The notes: generated from the letters alone by a model not told the origin. 64,000 bases of DNA from Acidobacteriota bacterium (GCA_018268715.1 JAFDVZ010000018.1:39946-103945), one strand, 5' to 3'; shown: positions 9,872-19,285, numbered from the stretch's first letter. Made by a program: numbers and translations.

Positions 9872-10966
9872 CTAACTCAGCGCCACTTTGCGCACGTCGA
9901 TCTTTTTGTCGTCGAACTCGCCCAGCCCTAGCGCCCCGGCGATCTCGATATGCTCCACCTGGCAGTTCAAAAACGTGCTGACGGCGTCGGGCTTGCTGTC
10001 GGCGATCTTCGCCATCCCAACCGCCACGCGCTGCGCGTCCAACGCTTTCCATCCCGTCTTGTCCACCGCCACCGGATCCGTGCCGAAGTACATCGTCTTG
10101 TGCTCCCAGACGAACTGCGGTCTTCCCCCCGGACCGCCATGATACTGCGCCTTCACCGCGTCGACAATGTGCAGCACGGCCTTCTGCCGCAACACCGGCA
10201 GATTCACGACGGCGGGAATGAACGCGCCGCAAACATTCAGCGTCGGCGACGTGTGGCTGCGCGCCACATTGTTCGACATGCCGTGCGACATGTTCTTCAG
10301 CGCGATGGTGACGCCCGCCGATTGATGATGCTTCAGCACGGGCAGGTTGACGAACTTATTGATCTGCCGGGTCACCACCTGCGACACGTACGATCGCCGG
10401 TTATGCGCGTCCGACGGATTCTGGCCCGGCTGCACGACGGCCATCTCCATGAACACATCGGGATCGTAGCCCTCCATACCCAGTTGGATGTTCTCGTAAT
10501 CCCAGGCCGGAGCGGTCCAGCGGGCGCCTTCCGGCAGCCACTTATCGATCGAACAATCCTGAATCTCCTTGCGATATCGCGAAAACACCACGATGTCGCG
10601 ATTCGGAACACCCGCCGCGTTCAACCCCGCCACAATCCGCCGCAACACGGACGGGTCCGAGCACAGCTTGGGCCCGCCCACCGGGCTCACCTTAATGCCC
10701 ACCACGTCGCCCTTCTCAAAGAACACGCGCCACGCATCCTGCCAGGAGGGCGCGCCCGTAAGCGTCGTCATCCCCCGCTCCACCATCTGCTCGATAGCCG
10801 CCGGCTGATACGCGCCGGATGCGATGGAGCCCGGATGCGTCACTTCGACCACGCGGCCGCGGAACGGTCCAGGGACGCCCAGCTTGGCGGACGGCGCCGC
10901 GAAAGCCGGGATGGCCGCGGCCAGCGCGGCGGTGGATTGAACAAAGAATTCGCGTCGAGATTTCAT
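9872..10966 (-). CDS. Tat-exported DUF362 protein (copy B)
   Basis: A 364-residue DUF362 (PF04015) protein with a twin-arginine leader (KSRREFFVQSTAALAAA). It shows the family's GIKVSPVGGPKLCSDP segment and the GVTIALKNMSHGMSNN block. It resembles copy A at 12516 across most of its length, including the N-terminal GRVVEVTH/GRVVTTHS strand and the ARSH motif, so the two are paralogues. No ferredoxin-type Cys cluster follows, unlike some DUF362 proteins. DUF362 function is not established. It starts inside the CBM9-like gene (4 bp ATGA overlap). Confidence 0.85.
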   Translation of the reverse strand: MKSRREFFVQSTAALAAAIPAFAAPSAKLGVPGPFRGRVVEVTHPGSIASGAYQPAAIEQMVERGMTTLTGAPSWQDAWRVFFEKGDVVGIKVSPVGGPKLCSDPSVLRRIVAGLNAAGVPNRDIVVFSRYRKEIQDCSIDKWLPEGARWTAPAWDYENIQLGMEGYDPDVFMEMAVVQPGQNPSDAHNRRSYVSQVVTRQINKFVNLPVLKHHQSAGVTIALKNMSHGMSNNVARSHTSPTLNVCGAFIPAVVNLPVLRQKAVLHIVDAVKAQYHGGPGGRPQFVWEHKTMYFGTDPVAVDKTGWKALDAQRVAVGMAKIADSKPDAVSTFLNCQVEHIEIAGALGLGEFDDKKIDVRKVALS

Positions 10967-12519
10967 TGCGTCAACTCCAGGACTCCGAACGCTTCAGGCA
11001 CATGGAAATTACGGCGGAAGGGAGGCTGCCACGACACCAGCCGCTGCTCGCCCGCCGCGCCCGTGATACGAAACAACCCCAGCCGCGCGCGATCGCCGGC
11101 CCGCCACTGCTTAGCCGCAATCGACTGGAGCGGGATGCGCATCTCCCCATACCAAACCTTCTTGGCCGCGTCGATGCGCGCCTTCACCTCGAAGCCCGAA
11201 TTCCAGCCCATGCCGCCGTTGGGCTTCGGATTCACGACGTCGATATCCAGATCCACCCACTCACTCTGCGGCGACACCTGGTATTCGCGGTACTGCGCGA
11301 TGTTCTCGAAATCCGCCCCGATGAAGGCTTCGGCCACGTCCCATTCCCACAACTGCGGCGTCTCGCGATCCGTGGCCGGGTTGGGTTTCAGCGACAGGCT
11401 CGCATACGGGCAGACATACAGCAGATACAGCGAATCCGCCGTCCAGCGGGAGCGCACCAAGGTGGTCCCAAAGGGCAGGGAATTGGCGAACGGTCCGGTG
11501 GAGATCGAAACCGCCGGCGCGCCGCGCCATTGCGGAGCGTCCGGATCGGCCGTGAGCGCGAAGTTCTTCTCCGCCCGAACGCTGGCCACCCGGCCCTGGG
11601 GCGATGCGTCCAGATCGACGATCGCATACGTCCGGAACTCGGGTATCGTGAACTCGGTGAAGCCGCCCTCGGACACCACGTCCTCGGCGATGGTCACCCT
11701 CTGGCCCAGCGATGCGATCAGCACGCGCGGATAACTGCCCATCACCCGAATCCGCATGCCGCGCACCACGCCGCGCCCATATTGAATCAGGTGCAGCCGG
11801 GAGTGCTCCGTCGTCCCGTACAACCGCGCGATCGTCGTCGTGCTGCCATACACCCGAACCAGCCGTTTGTCATCGCCGATGCGATCGCGCACCGCGGCGG
11901 CGAACTTGAACGGCTCCGCGGCCAGCTCCTTCGGAAACTCCGCGCTTCCGGCCTTCACCACCACGCCGTTCCAATCGGCCGCGCTCTTCACCGGCTCAAA
12001 CAGCAGATTCCGCCGAGCCAGCAGATTCATGATCTCGTCCATCTCGGGCGAGCCGTCGTCCACCAGTCCGAAGTTAGCGCGCGGCTCCATCGGCCCGGCG
12101 TCCACCTCATGCAGGAATCGCAGCGTCGCCTGAAACGCGCCCAGGTCGGCTTGTTTCAAACGGAAATACGATCGGGCGCCGCTTGCGTACGCCTCCGCGA
12201 CAGCCAGCGGAACAGCCGGCCCGCTCACCTCGTACACGAACGTGCGCGCCCGTTCCCGCGACTCGCGCCACAGGTTCGAATCCACCCACGGGTCGCCCGT
12301 GGCCCCTCCGCGCGAGGCCTGATAATCGACGCCCGGCGCGTCCGCCTTCACCAGCGACGCCCCGTCCACCGCGACGGCGCGGATCCGCGTCCCGCTCCAC
12401 GCCGACGCATCGCCGGTCGTCGCGATCTCGCGGATTCCCGCTTTCTCGAGCACAGGCGCGGTCTGCGGACCTTCGTCCCACAACAGGCCCGGAACAATGG
12501 CGGCCAGCAGCAGGATCAT
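10963..12519 (-). CDS. Secreted protein with C-terminal CBM9-like domain
   Basis: A 518-residue protein with an N-terminal hydrophobic leader. The first ~330 residues do not match a family I can name; they mention no catalytic motif I can place. The last ~190 residues resemble family 9-type carbohydrate-binding modules: SRWTADSLYLLYVC, then a WEWDVAEAFIGADFEN strand pair, then EMRIPLQSI and a final W-P-PFRRNFHVPEAFG-like ending. It is encoded between two DUF362 paralogues with 4 bp overlaps on both sides, so the three are surely co-translated. A role in binding or modifying an extracellular glycan is inferred from the CBM9 domain only. Confidence 0.75.
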   Translation of the reverse strand: MILLLAAIVPGLLWDEGPQTAPVLEKAGIREIATTGDASAWSGTRIRAVAVDGASLVKADAPGVDYQASRGGATGDPWVDSNLWRESRERARTFVYEVSGPAVPLAVAEAYASGARSYFRLKQADLGAFQATLRFLHEVDAGPMEPRANFGLVDDGSPEMDEIMNLLARRNLLFEPVKSAADWNGVVVKAGSAEFPKELAAEPFKFAAAVRDRIGDDKRLVRVYGSTTTIARLYGTTEHSRLHLIQYGRGVVRGMRIRVMGSYPRVLIASLGQRVTIAEDVVSEGGFTEFTIPEFRTYAIVDLDASPQGRVASVRAEKNFALTADPDAPQWRGAPAVSISTGPFANSLPFGTTLVRSRWTADSLYLLYVCPYASLSLKPNPATDRETPQLWEWDVAEAFIGADFENIAQYREYQVSPQSEWVDLDIDVVNPKPNGGMGWNSGFEVKARIDAAKKVWYGEMRIPLQSIAAKQWRAGDRARLGLFRITGAAGEQRLVSWQPPFRRNFHVPEAFGVLELTQ

Positions 12520-13637
12520 GCGACCTCAATCCTCGTGTGTTTGATTTTCGTCTGATCGTAGACGCCCAGCCCCAGCTTTCCGGCGTACTCGATATGGCCC
12601 GGCTCGCGGATGAAGGCGTTGAAGTTGGGGTCCATGTCGCGCTTGCCGTCGACGTGCGACATGGAGCGGTCCCACACGGAAACGGCCTTCTCGGCGCGGC
12701 GCTTCTCCTCGATGACGTCGATCAACTGGCGATCGATGGCCACCGGGTCGGTTCCCACCGCGATCCGCTTCGGATAAAACGCGAAGCGCGGATTCTTGAC
12801 GAACGGCCCGCCGTGCCACACGCCCTTCAACCCGTCCATCACCTGCAGCACGGTCTTCGATCGCAGCGGCTCCACCATCGCCAGCGTCGCGATGAAGGAA
12901 AACGTGTTGGTCTTCTCATTGCGATGCGACCGCGCCACATTCGAAAAATTCCCGTACGCGATGTTCTTCAGGCAACCCGTCACGCCGGCCGCCCCGTGGT
13001 CCTTCATGTTCGGCACGTTGATCACCTTGGTGAACCGTTCGGCTACCAGGCGCACCAGGTTCGACCGCGTATCGTCCTCGCCGAAGAAGTTCACCTCCAC
13101 GTAGGTTCGCGGATCGTACTCACGCACCGATCCGCGCGGCGTCTCCACCGCCAGGATGTTCACGCCGGGCGGCGTGTGCTTGGCGTAGGGCACGGTGACC
13201 AGTTGCTCGCCAAAACGTTCGTAGATGTAAATGTTCGAAGGCGGAATCCCCGTGGCGACCAGGTTGCGCACGATCTCGCCCACCACCACGGGGTTCGAGC
13301 ACACCCGCGGAGCGCCGGAGCAATTCACCTTGATGCCCACCACGTCCTTGGCGTCGAAGAAGCGCCGCCACGCCTCCTCGGGCTTCGCCGCGCCCGTCAG
13401 CGCGGTCATGCCGCGCGCCAGCATCTCGCGCACCACGGCCTGGTCGGCCTCGCCCGACTTCTCATCGATCGACCGTTCGCTGTGCGTGGTCACCACGCGG
13501 CCGGGAAACAGTCCGGGCATGCCGGGCCGCTCCGCCGCCTGGTGCCGGCTCACTGTGCGATAAGCGGGAAGATCGCCAGCGGGAGCTGCTGAAACGGTCG
13601 CCGCAAGTGGAACTTGAAGAAAGGTTCTACGATCCAT
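12516..13637 (-). CDS. DUF362 protein (copy A)
   Basis: A 373-residue DUF362 protein and the first gene of the minus-strand cluster. The leader MDRRTFLQVPLAATVSAA is Tat-like. Conserved blocks are GIKVNCSGAPRVCSNP, INVPNMKDHGAAGVTG, LKNIAYGNFSNVARSH and VGTDPVAIDR. Its paralogue is copy B at 9872. Its stop overlaps the next gene's ATG. Function unknown; the pairing of two diverged copies suggests either a heterodimer or two related substrates. Confidence 0.85.
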   Translation of the reverse strand: MDRRTFLQVPLAATVSAAPAGDLPAYRTVSRHQAAERPGMPGLFPGRVVTTHSERSIDEKSGEADQAVVREMLARGMTALTGAAKPEEAWRRFFDAKDVVGIKVNCSGAPRVCSNPVVVGEIVRNLVATGIPPSNIYIYERFGEQLVTVPYAKHTPPGVNILAVETPRGSVREYDPRTYVEVNFFGEDDTRSNLVRLVAERFTKVINVPNMKDHGAAGVTGCLKNIAYGNFSNVARSHRNEKTNTFSFIATLAMVEPLRSKTVLQVMDGLKGVWHGGPFVKNPRFAFYPKRIAVGTDPVAIDRQLIDVIEEKRRAEKAVSVWDRSMSHVDGKRDMDPNFNAFIREPGHIEYAGKLGLGVYDQTKIKHTRIEVA

Positions 13638-13729
13638 TTAACATCCAGGCAATAAGACATCCAGCGCAAAAGAAACATCCAGCGTTAGAGAGAAGGGTAG
13701 CAGAGTGGAAGCCGAGGCGGGGAGATAAA

Positions 13730-13759
13730 GCCGGCCCGCCAACCAACAGGCGAGCCGGC
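13730..13759 (-). terminator. Probable rho-independent terminator of the TonB receptor gene
   Basis: GCCGGC-C-CGCC, an 8-base loop, then GGCG-A-GCCGGC forms a strong hairpin with one internal mismatch. On the minus strand it is followed by TTTAT. It lies 8 bp beyond the receptor stop codon and before the DUF362 cluster. This suggests the receptor and the cluster are separate transcripts. Confidence 0.6.
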
Positions 13760-13766
13760 GCGGGAA

Positions 13767-16700
13767 TCAGAACTGGAACCGTAAACCCATCTGCAACTGC
13801 CGCGGGTTGCCCACCGTGCTGGTGATCTGGCCCACCTGCGCGTTGCCGATGTTCGCGTTCGGAAGGCCGAACTGCGGGTGATTGAAGACGTTGAACGCCT
13901 CGGCGCGGAACTCGAACCGGGTCTGGTCGCGGATCACGAAGTTCTTGAACAGCGACATGTCCCAATTGACGCGTCCCGGTCCGACCAGGATGTTGCGGCC
14001 GGCGTTGCCATAGGTGTACGGGGCCGGGCTCGCGAAGGCCGACGGGTCGAACCAGCGTTGCAGGGTCCCCGGATAGCTCGGCTTACCCACGACGTCCGGA
14101 CGGCTGCCGGTGCCCGTGTTCGTGGTGGAGGTTTGCAGCACGGGCGAGAACGGCAGGCCGCTTTGGATGGTCAGGATGCCGTTCGATTGCCACCCGCCCA
14201 GAATCCAGTTCACGGGGCCGCCGTAGTTCAGCATCGCCTTGCCCTTGCCGAACGGGAACTCCCACAGATAGCTGAGCGTCAGCCGGTGGCGCATGTCGAT
14301 GATCGAGCTGGCTCGTTCAACGCCCAGGTTGCGCGGATCCTGCGGTTGCGGACCCGCCGCGCCGCCGCCGAACTCCAGCGGCACGTTGTCGATGGCGTGC
14401 GACCAGGCATAGCCGAGAATCGCGCTTACCCCATGGCTGAACCGCTTGTCGGCGGTCACCTGCAGGGCGTAATAGCTGCCCAGGCCGTTGGTGGTGAACC
14501 AGCTCACGTCGCTCAAGCTGGGCGCGATCCCATAGAGCGGACGCCGGCTGTTCACCGAAGTCGACCCCGGAATCGCCTGGTTGGCGTTATAGGTGTTATA
14601 CAGATGCCGGCCCAGGTTGCCGATGGTGGCCGTCTTGATCACCAGCGCGAGCGGCGTGATCTCATGTTCGACGGTCAGGTTGAACTGCTCGGCGTAGGAC
14701 GGGCGGAAGTGCGGATCCACGGCGAACATGGCGCCGTAGGGATTCTTGGCGAGCGAGAAATCCACCGGCTGCAGCGGCGCGAATCCATCGCTCACTCGCG
14801 TGCCCGGGTTGATGTCGCCCGGCGAAATGCTGATGGTGGAGCCGAACGGCAGTTGCCGGAACAGGCGCAGGCTGCCGCCCTCGCTGCCGGTGGGGTTGTA
14901 GAACATGCCGAAGCCGCCGCGCACCACCGTGTGCGTCTGCGCCTGGTAGGCGAAGCCGAAGCGCGGGCCGAAGTTCTTGTAATACGGCAGCACGCCCGCG
15001 TACTTGTCGACGCCGTTCTGCCCGGCGATGTCGATCTTGGCCGTGGTCGGGTTGAAATTCGCCCAGCGGTTGCCGACTTCGCTGAACGGACTGTAGTAAT
15101 CCCAGCGCATTCCGATATTGATCGTCAGCTTCTTGGTGGCGCGCCAGTCGTCGGCCACATAGAGCCCGACCTCGCTGCCGCGCTCGCCGGGCCAGTTCAA
15201 CGTGTAATCGTGCGCGATCAGCGTGGCGTAACCCAGGATGAAGCTCGCCATGCTGTCACCGCCCGTGCCCGCCGGCTGCCGGGAGTCCGTCAGCGCGGTG
15301 GAGAAGTTGAAGCGGCCGTTGCCCTGGTTGGTCTGGTAGATGGTGAGTTGCCGGCGCCGGAAGTCCACGCCCATCTTCAGCGTGTGGGAGCCGTGCGTGT
15401 AATTCACGTTGTCGACATACTCAAAGGTGTTCTCGCGGCGGAAAATCGGCAGCGAGCGGGTCTGGCCGATGCCGATATAACTCGCCGGCGAGAAAATAGG
15501 CAGGTTCTGCTCATTGGGAGTTACATTCGAGTTAGGCACGCCCAGCTGATTCCCCAGCCCCGCGCCCGGCTTGAACTGGTCCGCCGTGTAATCCAGGCGG
15601 AACCGGCTGAAGCCCGCGCGAAACTCGTTCACCAGCGTCGGACTGAACACCTTGGCGTAACTCACCACGGCGTGCTGGTCAGGGGAAAACGAAGTGCCCG
15701 CGAAGGAGCCTTCGTCGCCCAGGTTCAGCGGCTGCGAGATGCCCGCGATGGTGGTGGGCGGGTAGGAACTGGGCACGCGCGTTTCCGTGTTCTGAATCGA
15801 GTAGCGCGCGAAAATGTTGTCCTTCGGCGTGATCTGGTGATCCACGCGGATGTCGCCCTGGTTCCAGCGCTGGTTCTGCACCAGGTTCGCCAGGTAATTG
15901 TTGAAGCGCGCCGCGTTGGTGGGCGAGGGATAGGCGCGGATCATCTTGATCGCCACCGGATCGAAGCGGGCGGCGGGGATGATGTTGCCGGCGAACTGAT
16001 CGCGGATGAAGCCGGATCCGTTCGGATTGGCGCGGGTGGTCAGCGGATCGTACACCGCCGCGGTTTCAGTGAAGTCGCCGGTGCGCATCTTGGCCGTCGG
16101 GATGTTGCCCAGCAGCAGTTGCTGGGAATCGCGCCGGTAGCCTTCGTAGTCGACGAAGAAGAAGGTGCGGTCCTTGCCCCGGTAGAGTTTGGGCAGCACC
16201 ACCGGGCCGCCCAGCGATCCGCCGAACTGGTTCAGGCGGAACGACGGGAACGCGGAGCCTTTCGGGCTGAAGAAGGTGCGCGCGTCCATGGCGGAATTGC
16301 GCAGGAATTCGAACAGGCTGCCGTGGAGTTGGTTCGTGCCGGACTTGGTGATGACGTCCACCACCGCGCCGGAGCTGCGGCCGATGTCGGCGCTGTACAG
16401 GTTGGTTTGGATCTTGAATTCGCGGACCGCTTCGACGGCGGGCCGCAGCACGATGGAAAGCGTCAGGCGTTCGTTGTCGTCGATGCCGTCGTACAGGAAG
16501 TTGTTCGATCCCTCGCGATTGCCGTTGGAGAAGATCTCGGTTCCCGGACGGCGGTCGTCGGGCCGGGTTCCGCTCATGATGGTGCCGGAGGCGGAAAAGC
16601 CCACTCCGTTCACGCCCGGGCTCAGCGTCGCAAGTTGGATGAAGTTGCGGCCGTTGAGTGGAAGCTGGTTCACCAGCTTCTCGTTCACCACGGTGCCGAT

Positions 16701-17090
16701 CGAAGAGGACTCCGATTCGAGCAGCGGCGCCTGGGCCGTCACTTCAACGGCGTCCGACACCTGCCCCAATTGCAGGGTGAAGTTCATTTCAGCCTGCTGG
16801 TTGATCTGCAAGGTCAACCCTTTTTGCACAAGTTTGCGAAAACCGCCGGCTTCGGCGGCCACCGTGTAATCGCCCGGCGGCAGCAACGGGATGATGTAGT
16901 TGCCGACGCCGTTGGTAACGGTTTCAAACGCGCGATTGGTCCCATTGTTAACGGCCACGACCTTGGCGGCGACCACCGCCGCGCCCGTGGCGTCAAGTAC
17001 CGTGCCGCTGAGTTCGGCGGAGGCCACTTGGGCTGCCGCCGGCAGGCACGCTGCGAATGCGAACAAAGCAATATACGCTGATTTCAACAA
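13767..17090 (-). CDS. TonB-dependent outer-membrane receptor with CarboxypepD-like N-terminus
   Basis: A 1107-residue protein with a signal peptide (~1-20, ending in AAAQ). A carboxypeptidase regulatory-like Ig domain follows (~26-105; SGTVLDATGAAVVAAKV). Then come a plug domain (VVNEKLVNQLPLNGRNFIQL) and a long beta-barrel that closes on Phe (QLQMGLRFQF). This is the large receptor class expanded in Acidobacteriota, which takes up oligosaccharides or other bulky substrates with TonB energy. The start is TTG, with GGGGAG about 6 bp upstream; a second TTG follows immediately. The adjacent exported cluster with a CBM9-like protein hints at a glycan ligand, but this is inference. Confidence 0.93.
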   Translation of the reverse strand: MLKSAYIALFAFAACLPAAAQVASAELSGTVLDATGAAVVAAKVVAVNNGTNRAFETVTNGVGNYIIPLLPPGDYTVAAEAGGFRKLVQKGLTLQINQQAEMNFTLQLGQVSDAVEVTAQAPLLESESSSIGTVVNEKLVNQLPLNGRNFIQLATLSPGVNGVGFSASGTIMSGTRPDDRRPGTEIFSNGNREGSNNFLYDGIDDNERLTLSIVLRPAVEAVREFKIQTNLYSADIGRSSGAVVDVITKSGTNQLHGSLFEFLRNSAMDARTFFSPKGSAFPSFRLNQFGGSLGGPVVLPKLYRGKDRTFFFVDYEGYRRDSQQLLLGNIPTAKMRTGDFTETAAVYDPLTTRANPNGSGFIRDQFAGNIIPAARFDPVAIKMIRAYPSPTNAARFNNYLANLVQNQRWNQGDIRVDHQITPKDNIFARYSIQNTETRVPSSYPPTTIAGISQPLNLGDEGSFAGTSFSPDQHAVVSYAKVFSPTLVNEFRAGFSRFRLDYTADQFKPGAGLGNQLGVPNSNVTPNEQNLPIFSPASYIGIGQTRSLPIFRRENTFEYVDNVNYTHGSHTLKMGVDFRRRQLTIYQTNQGNGRFNFSTALTDSRQPAGTGGDSMASFILGYATLIAHDYTLNWPGERGSEVGLYVADDWRATKKLTINIGMRWDYYSPFSEVGNRWANFNPTTAKIDIAGQNGVDKYAGVLPYYKNFGPRFGFAYQAQTHTVVRGGFGMFYNPTGSEGGSLRLFRQLPFGSTISISPGDINPGTRVSDGFAPLQPVDFSLAKNPYGAMFAVDPHFRPSYAEQFNLTVEHEITPLALVIKTATIGNLGRHLYNTYNANQAIPGSTSVNSRRPLYGIAPSLSDVSWFTTNGLGSYYALQVTADKRFSHGVSAILGYAWSHAIDNVPLEFGGGAAGPQPQDPRNLGVERASSIIDMRHRLTLSYLWEFPFGKGKAMLNYGGPVNWILGGWQSNGILTIQSGLPFSPVLQTSTTNTGTGSRPDVVGKPSYPGTLQRWFDPSAFASPAPYTYGNAGRNILVGPGRVNWDMSLFKNFVIRDQTRFEFRAEAFNVFNHPQFGLPNANIGNAQVGQITSTVGNPRQLQMGLRFQF

Positions 17091-17285
17091 GGAAAACTCC
17101 CCCTCGGGTAACTGTCCCCAGCGGCGCTATTGTATATCAGGCGCCGCCGGAAACGTTTGCGACCCACACGCGGTGCGGCGGCGCAAGCGCGTTCTGGGGG
17201 AGGCTGTGGGGAAGCGTCGGGGTGCTCAGGTGCACCGCCACCAAACGCCCGTCCGGCGCGGATTCGATGAAAGGGCAGATGGAAT

Positions 17286-17385
17286 GAGAATGGGCCGGAC
17301 GTCATGAAGGGGCATAGCGGCCAACCAGTCGAGATCGCCACGACGCGCACGCCCGGCGGCCTGCGGGCTCTGGATCTGGAACGTA
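17286..17385 (+). pseudogene. Decayed fragment of a VOC (glyoxalase-like) paralogue
   Basis: This stretch aligns with the middle of the intact VOC gene (17645-17743) at nucleotide level, with only a one-base gap over the first ~55 bases. GAGAATGGGCCGGAC, GAGATCGCCA and GCGCACGCCCG are shared almost unchanged. Neither end of the gene can be recognised beyond it and the frame is broken. It is a remnant of an old tandem duplication. The rest of the 442 bp gap (17091-17285 and 17386-17532) shows no gene or clear repeat that I can support. Confidence 0.65.
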
Positions 17386-17532
17386 GACACTCTCAGGAAG
17401 CCGGCCGGAAGACGTTTGCCCGAGCGCCACCCGCCGCTCAAGCGCCGCGAACGCCGCTTCGAAGACAAGCGGCAGTCCCCTTGCCGGGCCGAGGTAGCGC
17501 CGCCACGCCCCAAAGCCGGGTAGAGTGGACAC

Positions 17533-17970
17533 ATGGCGCTCAAGCGGATGGACAACGTGGGAATCGTCGTCGACGACCTCGGGGAAGCGATTGCCTTCTT
17601 TGCCGAACTCGGCCTCGAACTCGAGGGGCGGGCCCTGATCGAAGGAGAATGGGCCGGACGCGTCACCGGAGTGGCCGGCCAGCTCGTCGAAATCGCCATG
17701 ATGCGCACGCCCGACGGCCACAGCCGGCTCGAACTGTCCCGCTTCCTCGCGCCGCCCGTCGTCGAGGATCACCGCACCGCGCCGGTGAACGCGCTCGGCT
17801 ACCTGCGCGTCATGTTCGCCGTCGACAACATCGACGAAACGCTCGAAAGGCTCGGCCGGCGCGGCGCGCGACTGGTGGGCGACGTAGTCCAGTATAAGGA
17901 TACCTACCGGCTCTGCTACATCCGCGGGCCGGAAGGGCTTCTCATCGGACTCGCGCAGGAACTCCGCTGA
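17533..17970 (+). CDS. VOC family protein (glyoxalase/dioxygenase superfamily)
   Basis: A 145-residue protein with two beta-alpha-beta-beta-beta modules. The first starts MDNVGIVVDDLGEAIAFF and the second AINALGYLRVMFAVDNID-like at ~92. The usual first metal-ligand His of the HIGI motif is Asn here, while the strand with Glu (HSRLELSRF) is kept. Metal binding may therefore be altered. Small stand-alone VOC proteins cover isomerases, dioxygenases and resistance proteins, so the reaction is not predictable. A degraded copy lies just upstream. Confidence 0.85.
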   Translation: MALKRMDNVGIVVDDLGEAIAFFAELGLELEGRALIEGEWAGRVTGVAGQLVEIAMMRTPDGHSRLELSRFLAPPVVEDHRTAPVNALGYLRVMFAVDNIDETLERLGRRGARLVGDVVQYKDTYRLCYIRGPEGLLIGLAQELR

Positions 17971-18039
17971 TAGCGACTCCGGACTTGCGGCTGATCGCGC
18001 CGGCCCCACCCGCGTCCCGAAACGCGCGATAATCGCGCC

Positions 18040-18633
18040 ATGTGGCGCATCGGGCTGCTACTGTGCGCTTTGATGCTGCGGACCGCTTCGGCGGAAGACC
18101 CGGAGGTCGGCCGCATCCTGGTGGCGAACGATCAACTGGGAGACCCGAACTTCTCCCGCACCGTGGTCCTGATCATCCAATACGACGAGGACGAGGGGAC
18201 CGTCGGCCTGATCCTGAACCGGCGTAGCGACATCCCGCTCGCCAAGGCCTTCCCCGCCGTCAAGGGCGCCCGGCGCGATCCCGTCTACCTCGGCGGACCG
18301 GTGGGCCGCACCGTCGTCCAGGCCCTCGTCCGTCTCGGCGCAAAGGCGCCGAACGCCACCCGGCTGGTAGGCGACGTCCACCTGACCGTCGACAAGGACC
18401 TGGTCGAAAGATCCGTCTCCAGCGGCGCCGATCCGTCTCGCTTCCGCGTGTACGCCGGCTACGCGGGCTGGGCTCCCGGCCAGCTGGAGGCGGAAATTGA
18501 GCTCGGCGCCTGGACCGTAATCCGCGCCGGGCCCGCCGCCATCTTCGACGGCGACCCCGATTCGCTGTGGATTCGCCTCAGCCGGGAAGCGCACTCGGTG
18601 GTGGCGCGGGCCATTCCAGGGCCGCTGTGGTAG
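18040..18633 (+). CDS. YqgE/AlgH family protein with signal peptide
   Basis: A 197-residue UPF0301 protein. The hallmark sequence GRILVANDQLGDPNFSRTVV and the VGLILNRRSD stretch are clear, as is the YAGWAPGQLEAE block. Family members such as E. coli YqgE are ~187 residues and start close to the ILVANP strand without a leader. Here about 18 hydrophobic residues ending in TASA precede it and look like a Sec signal peptide. The molecular function is unknown. Confidence 0.9.
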   Translation: MWRIGLLLCALMLRTASAEDPEVGRILVANDQLGDPNFSRTVVLIIQYDEDEGTVGLILNRRSDIPLAKAFPAVKGARRDPVYLGGPVGRTVVQALVRLGAKAPNATRLVGDVHLTVDKDLVERSVSSGADPSRFRVYAGYAGWAPGQLEAEIELGAWTVIRAGPAAIFDGDPDSLWIRLSREAHSVVARAIPGPLW

Positions 18634-18646
18634 CTTGAGAGCAGGA

Positions 18647-19270
18647 ATGCGATTCTCAATTCCACTGACCGTTTCAGCGTCCCTGTGCGCTTTGTCCATC
18701 GCCGTCCATGCGCAAGGTTTGCCGCCGCGCGTGGCGCCCACCGATTACGCCAGTCACGGAAAGGCCGGCTCCATCACCATCGCCGCCGAGTTCACCGGAC
18801 ACTCCGTCCCCACCCAGAACGGAACGTTCTCTTCGGAAGACTACGTTGTGGTGGAAGCCGGGCTGTTCGGGCCGGAAGGCTCGAAAGTGAAGATCAGCGT
18901 TGAGGATTTCTCCCTGCGCATCAATGGCAAGAAGTCGCCGACGCCCAGCCAGCCATTTACGCTGGTGGCCAAGTCGTTGAAGGATCCCGAATGGGTTCCG
19001 CCGGAACCCGTCGAAAAGAAATCGAAGACCAGCCTGGGCGGCGGTGGCGGCGGCGATAACGGCCCCGTGATTCCGCCGAAGATGCCCATCGAACTGCGCC
19101 ACGTCATGGACCAGAAGGTGCAGAAATCGCTCATGCCGGAAGGCGAACGCGCCACGCCGGTGGCGGGCCTGCTGTTCTTCTCCTATCGCGGCAAGACCGA
19201 GAACATCCGCAGCCTGGAACTGGTCTACGAAGGCGCGGCCGGTAAAGGGTCCTTCGCGCTTCAGCCCTGA
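18647..19270 (+). CDS. Secreted protein of unknown function
   Basis: A 207-residue protein with a signal peptide (RFSIPLTVSASLCALSIAVHAQ, cleavage after HAQ). I do not recognise the family. The body has beta-rich segments (GSITIAAEFTGHSV, DYVVVEAGLFG), a Pro/Lys then Gly-rich linker near 125-140, and a C-terminal strand region. ATG 18647 is preferred over a TTG 12 bp upstream because it follows a purine-rich GAGCAGGA. It lies 13 bp after the YqgE gene, so both are probably one transcript. Confidence 0.7.
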   Translation: MRFSIPLTVSASLCALSIAVHAQGLPPRVAPTDYASHGKAGSITIAAEFTGHSVPTQNGTFSSEDYVVVEAGLFGPEGSKVKISVEDFSLRINGKKSPTPSQPFTLVAKSLKDPEWVPPEPVEKKSKTSLGGGGGGDNGPVIPPKMPIELRHVMDQKVQKSLMPEGERATPVAGLLFFSYRGKTENIRSLELVYEGAAGKGSFALQP

Positions 19271-19285
19271 TCGGAACCCGCGGCG

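Noticed and set aside
13878..17081. 1067-codon ORF opposite the TonB receptor
   Set aside because: An antisense shadow; the minus-strand frame has a signal peptide, domains and a barrel-closing Phe, the plus-strand one has none.
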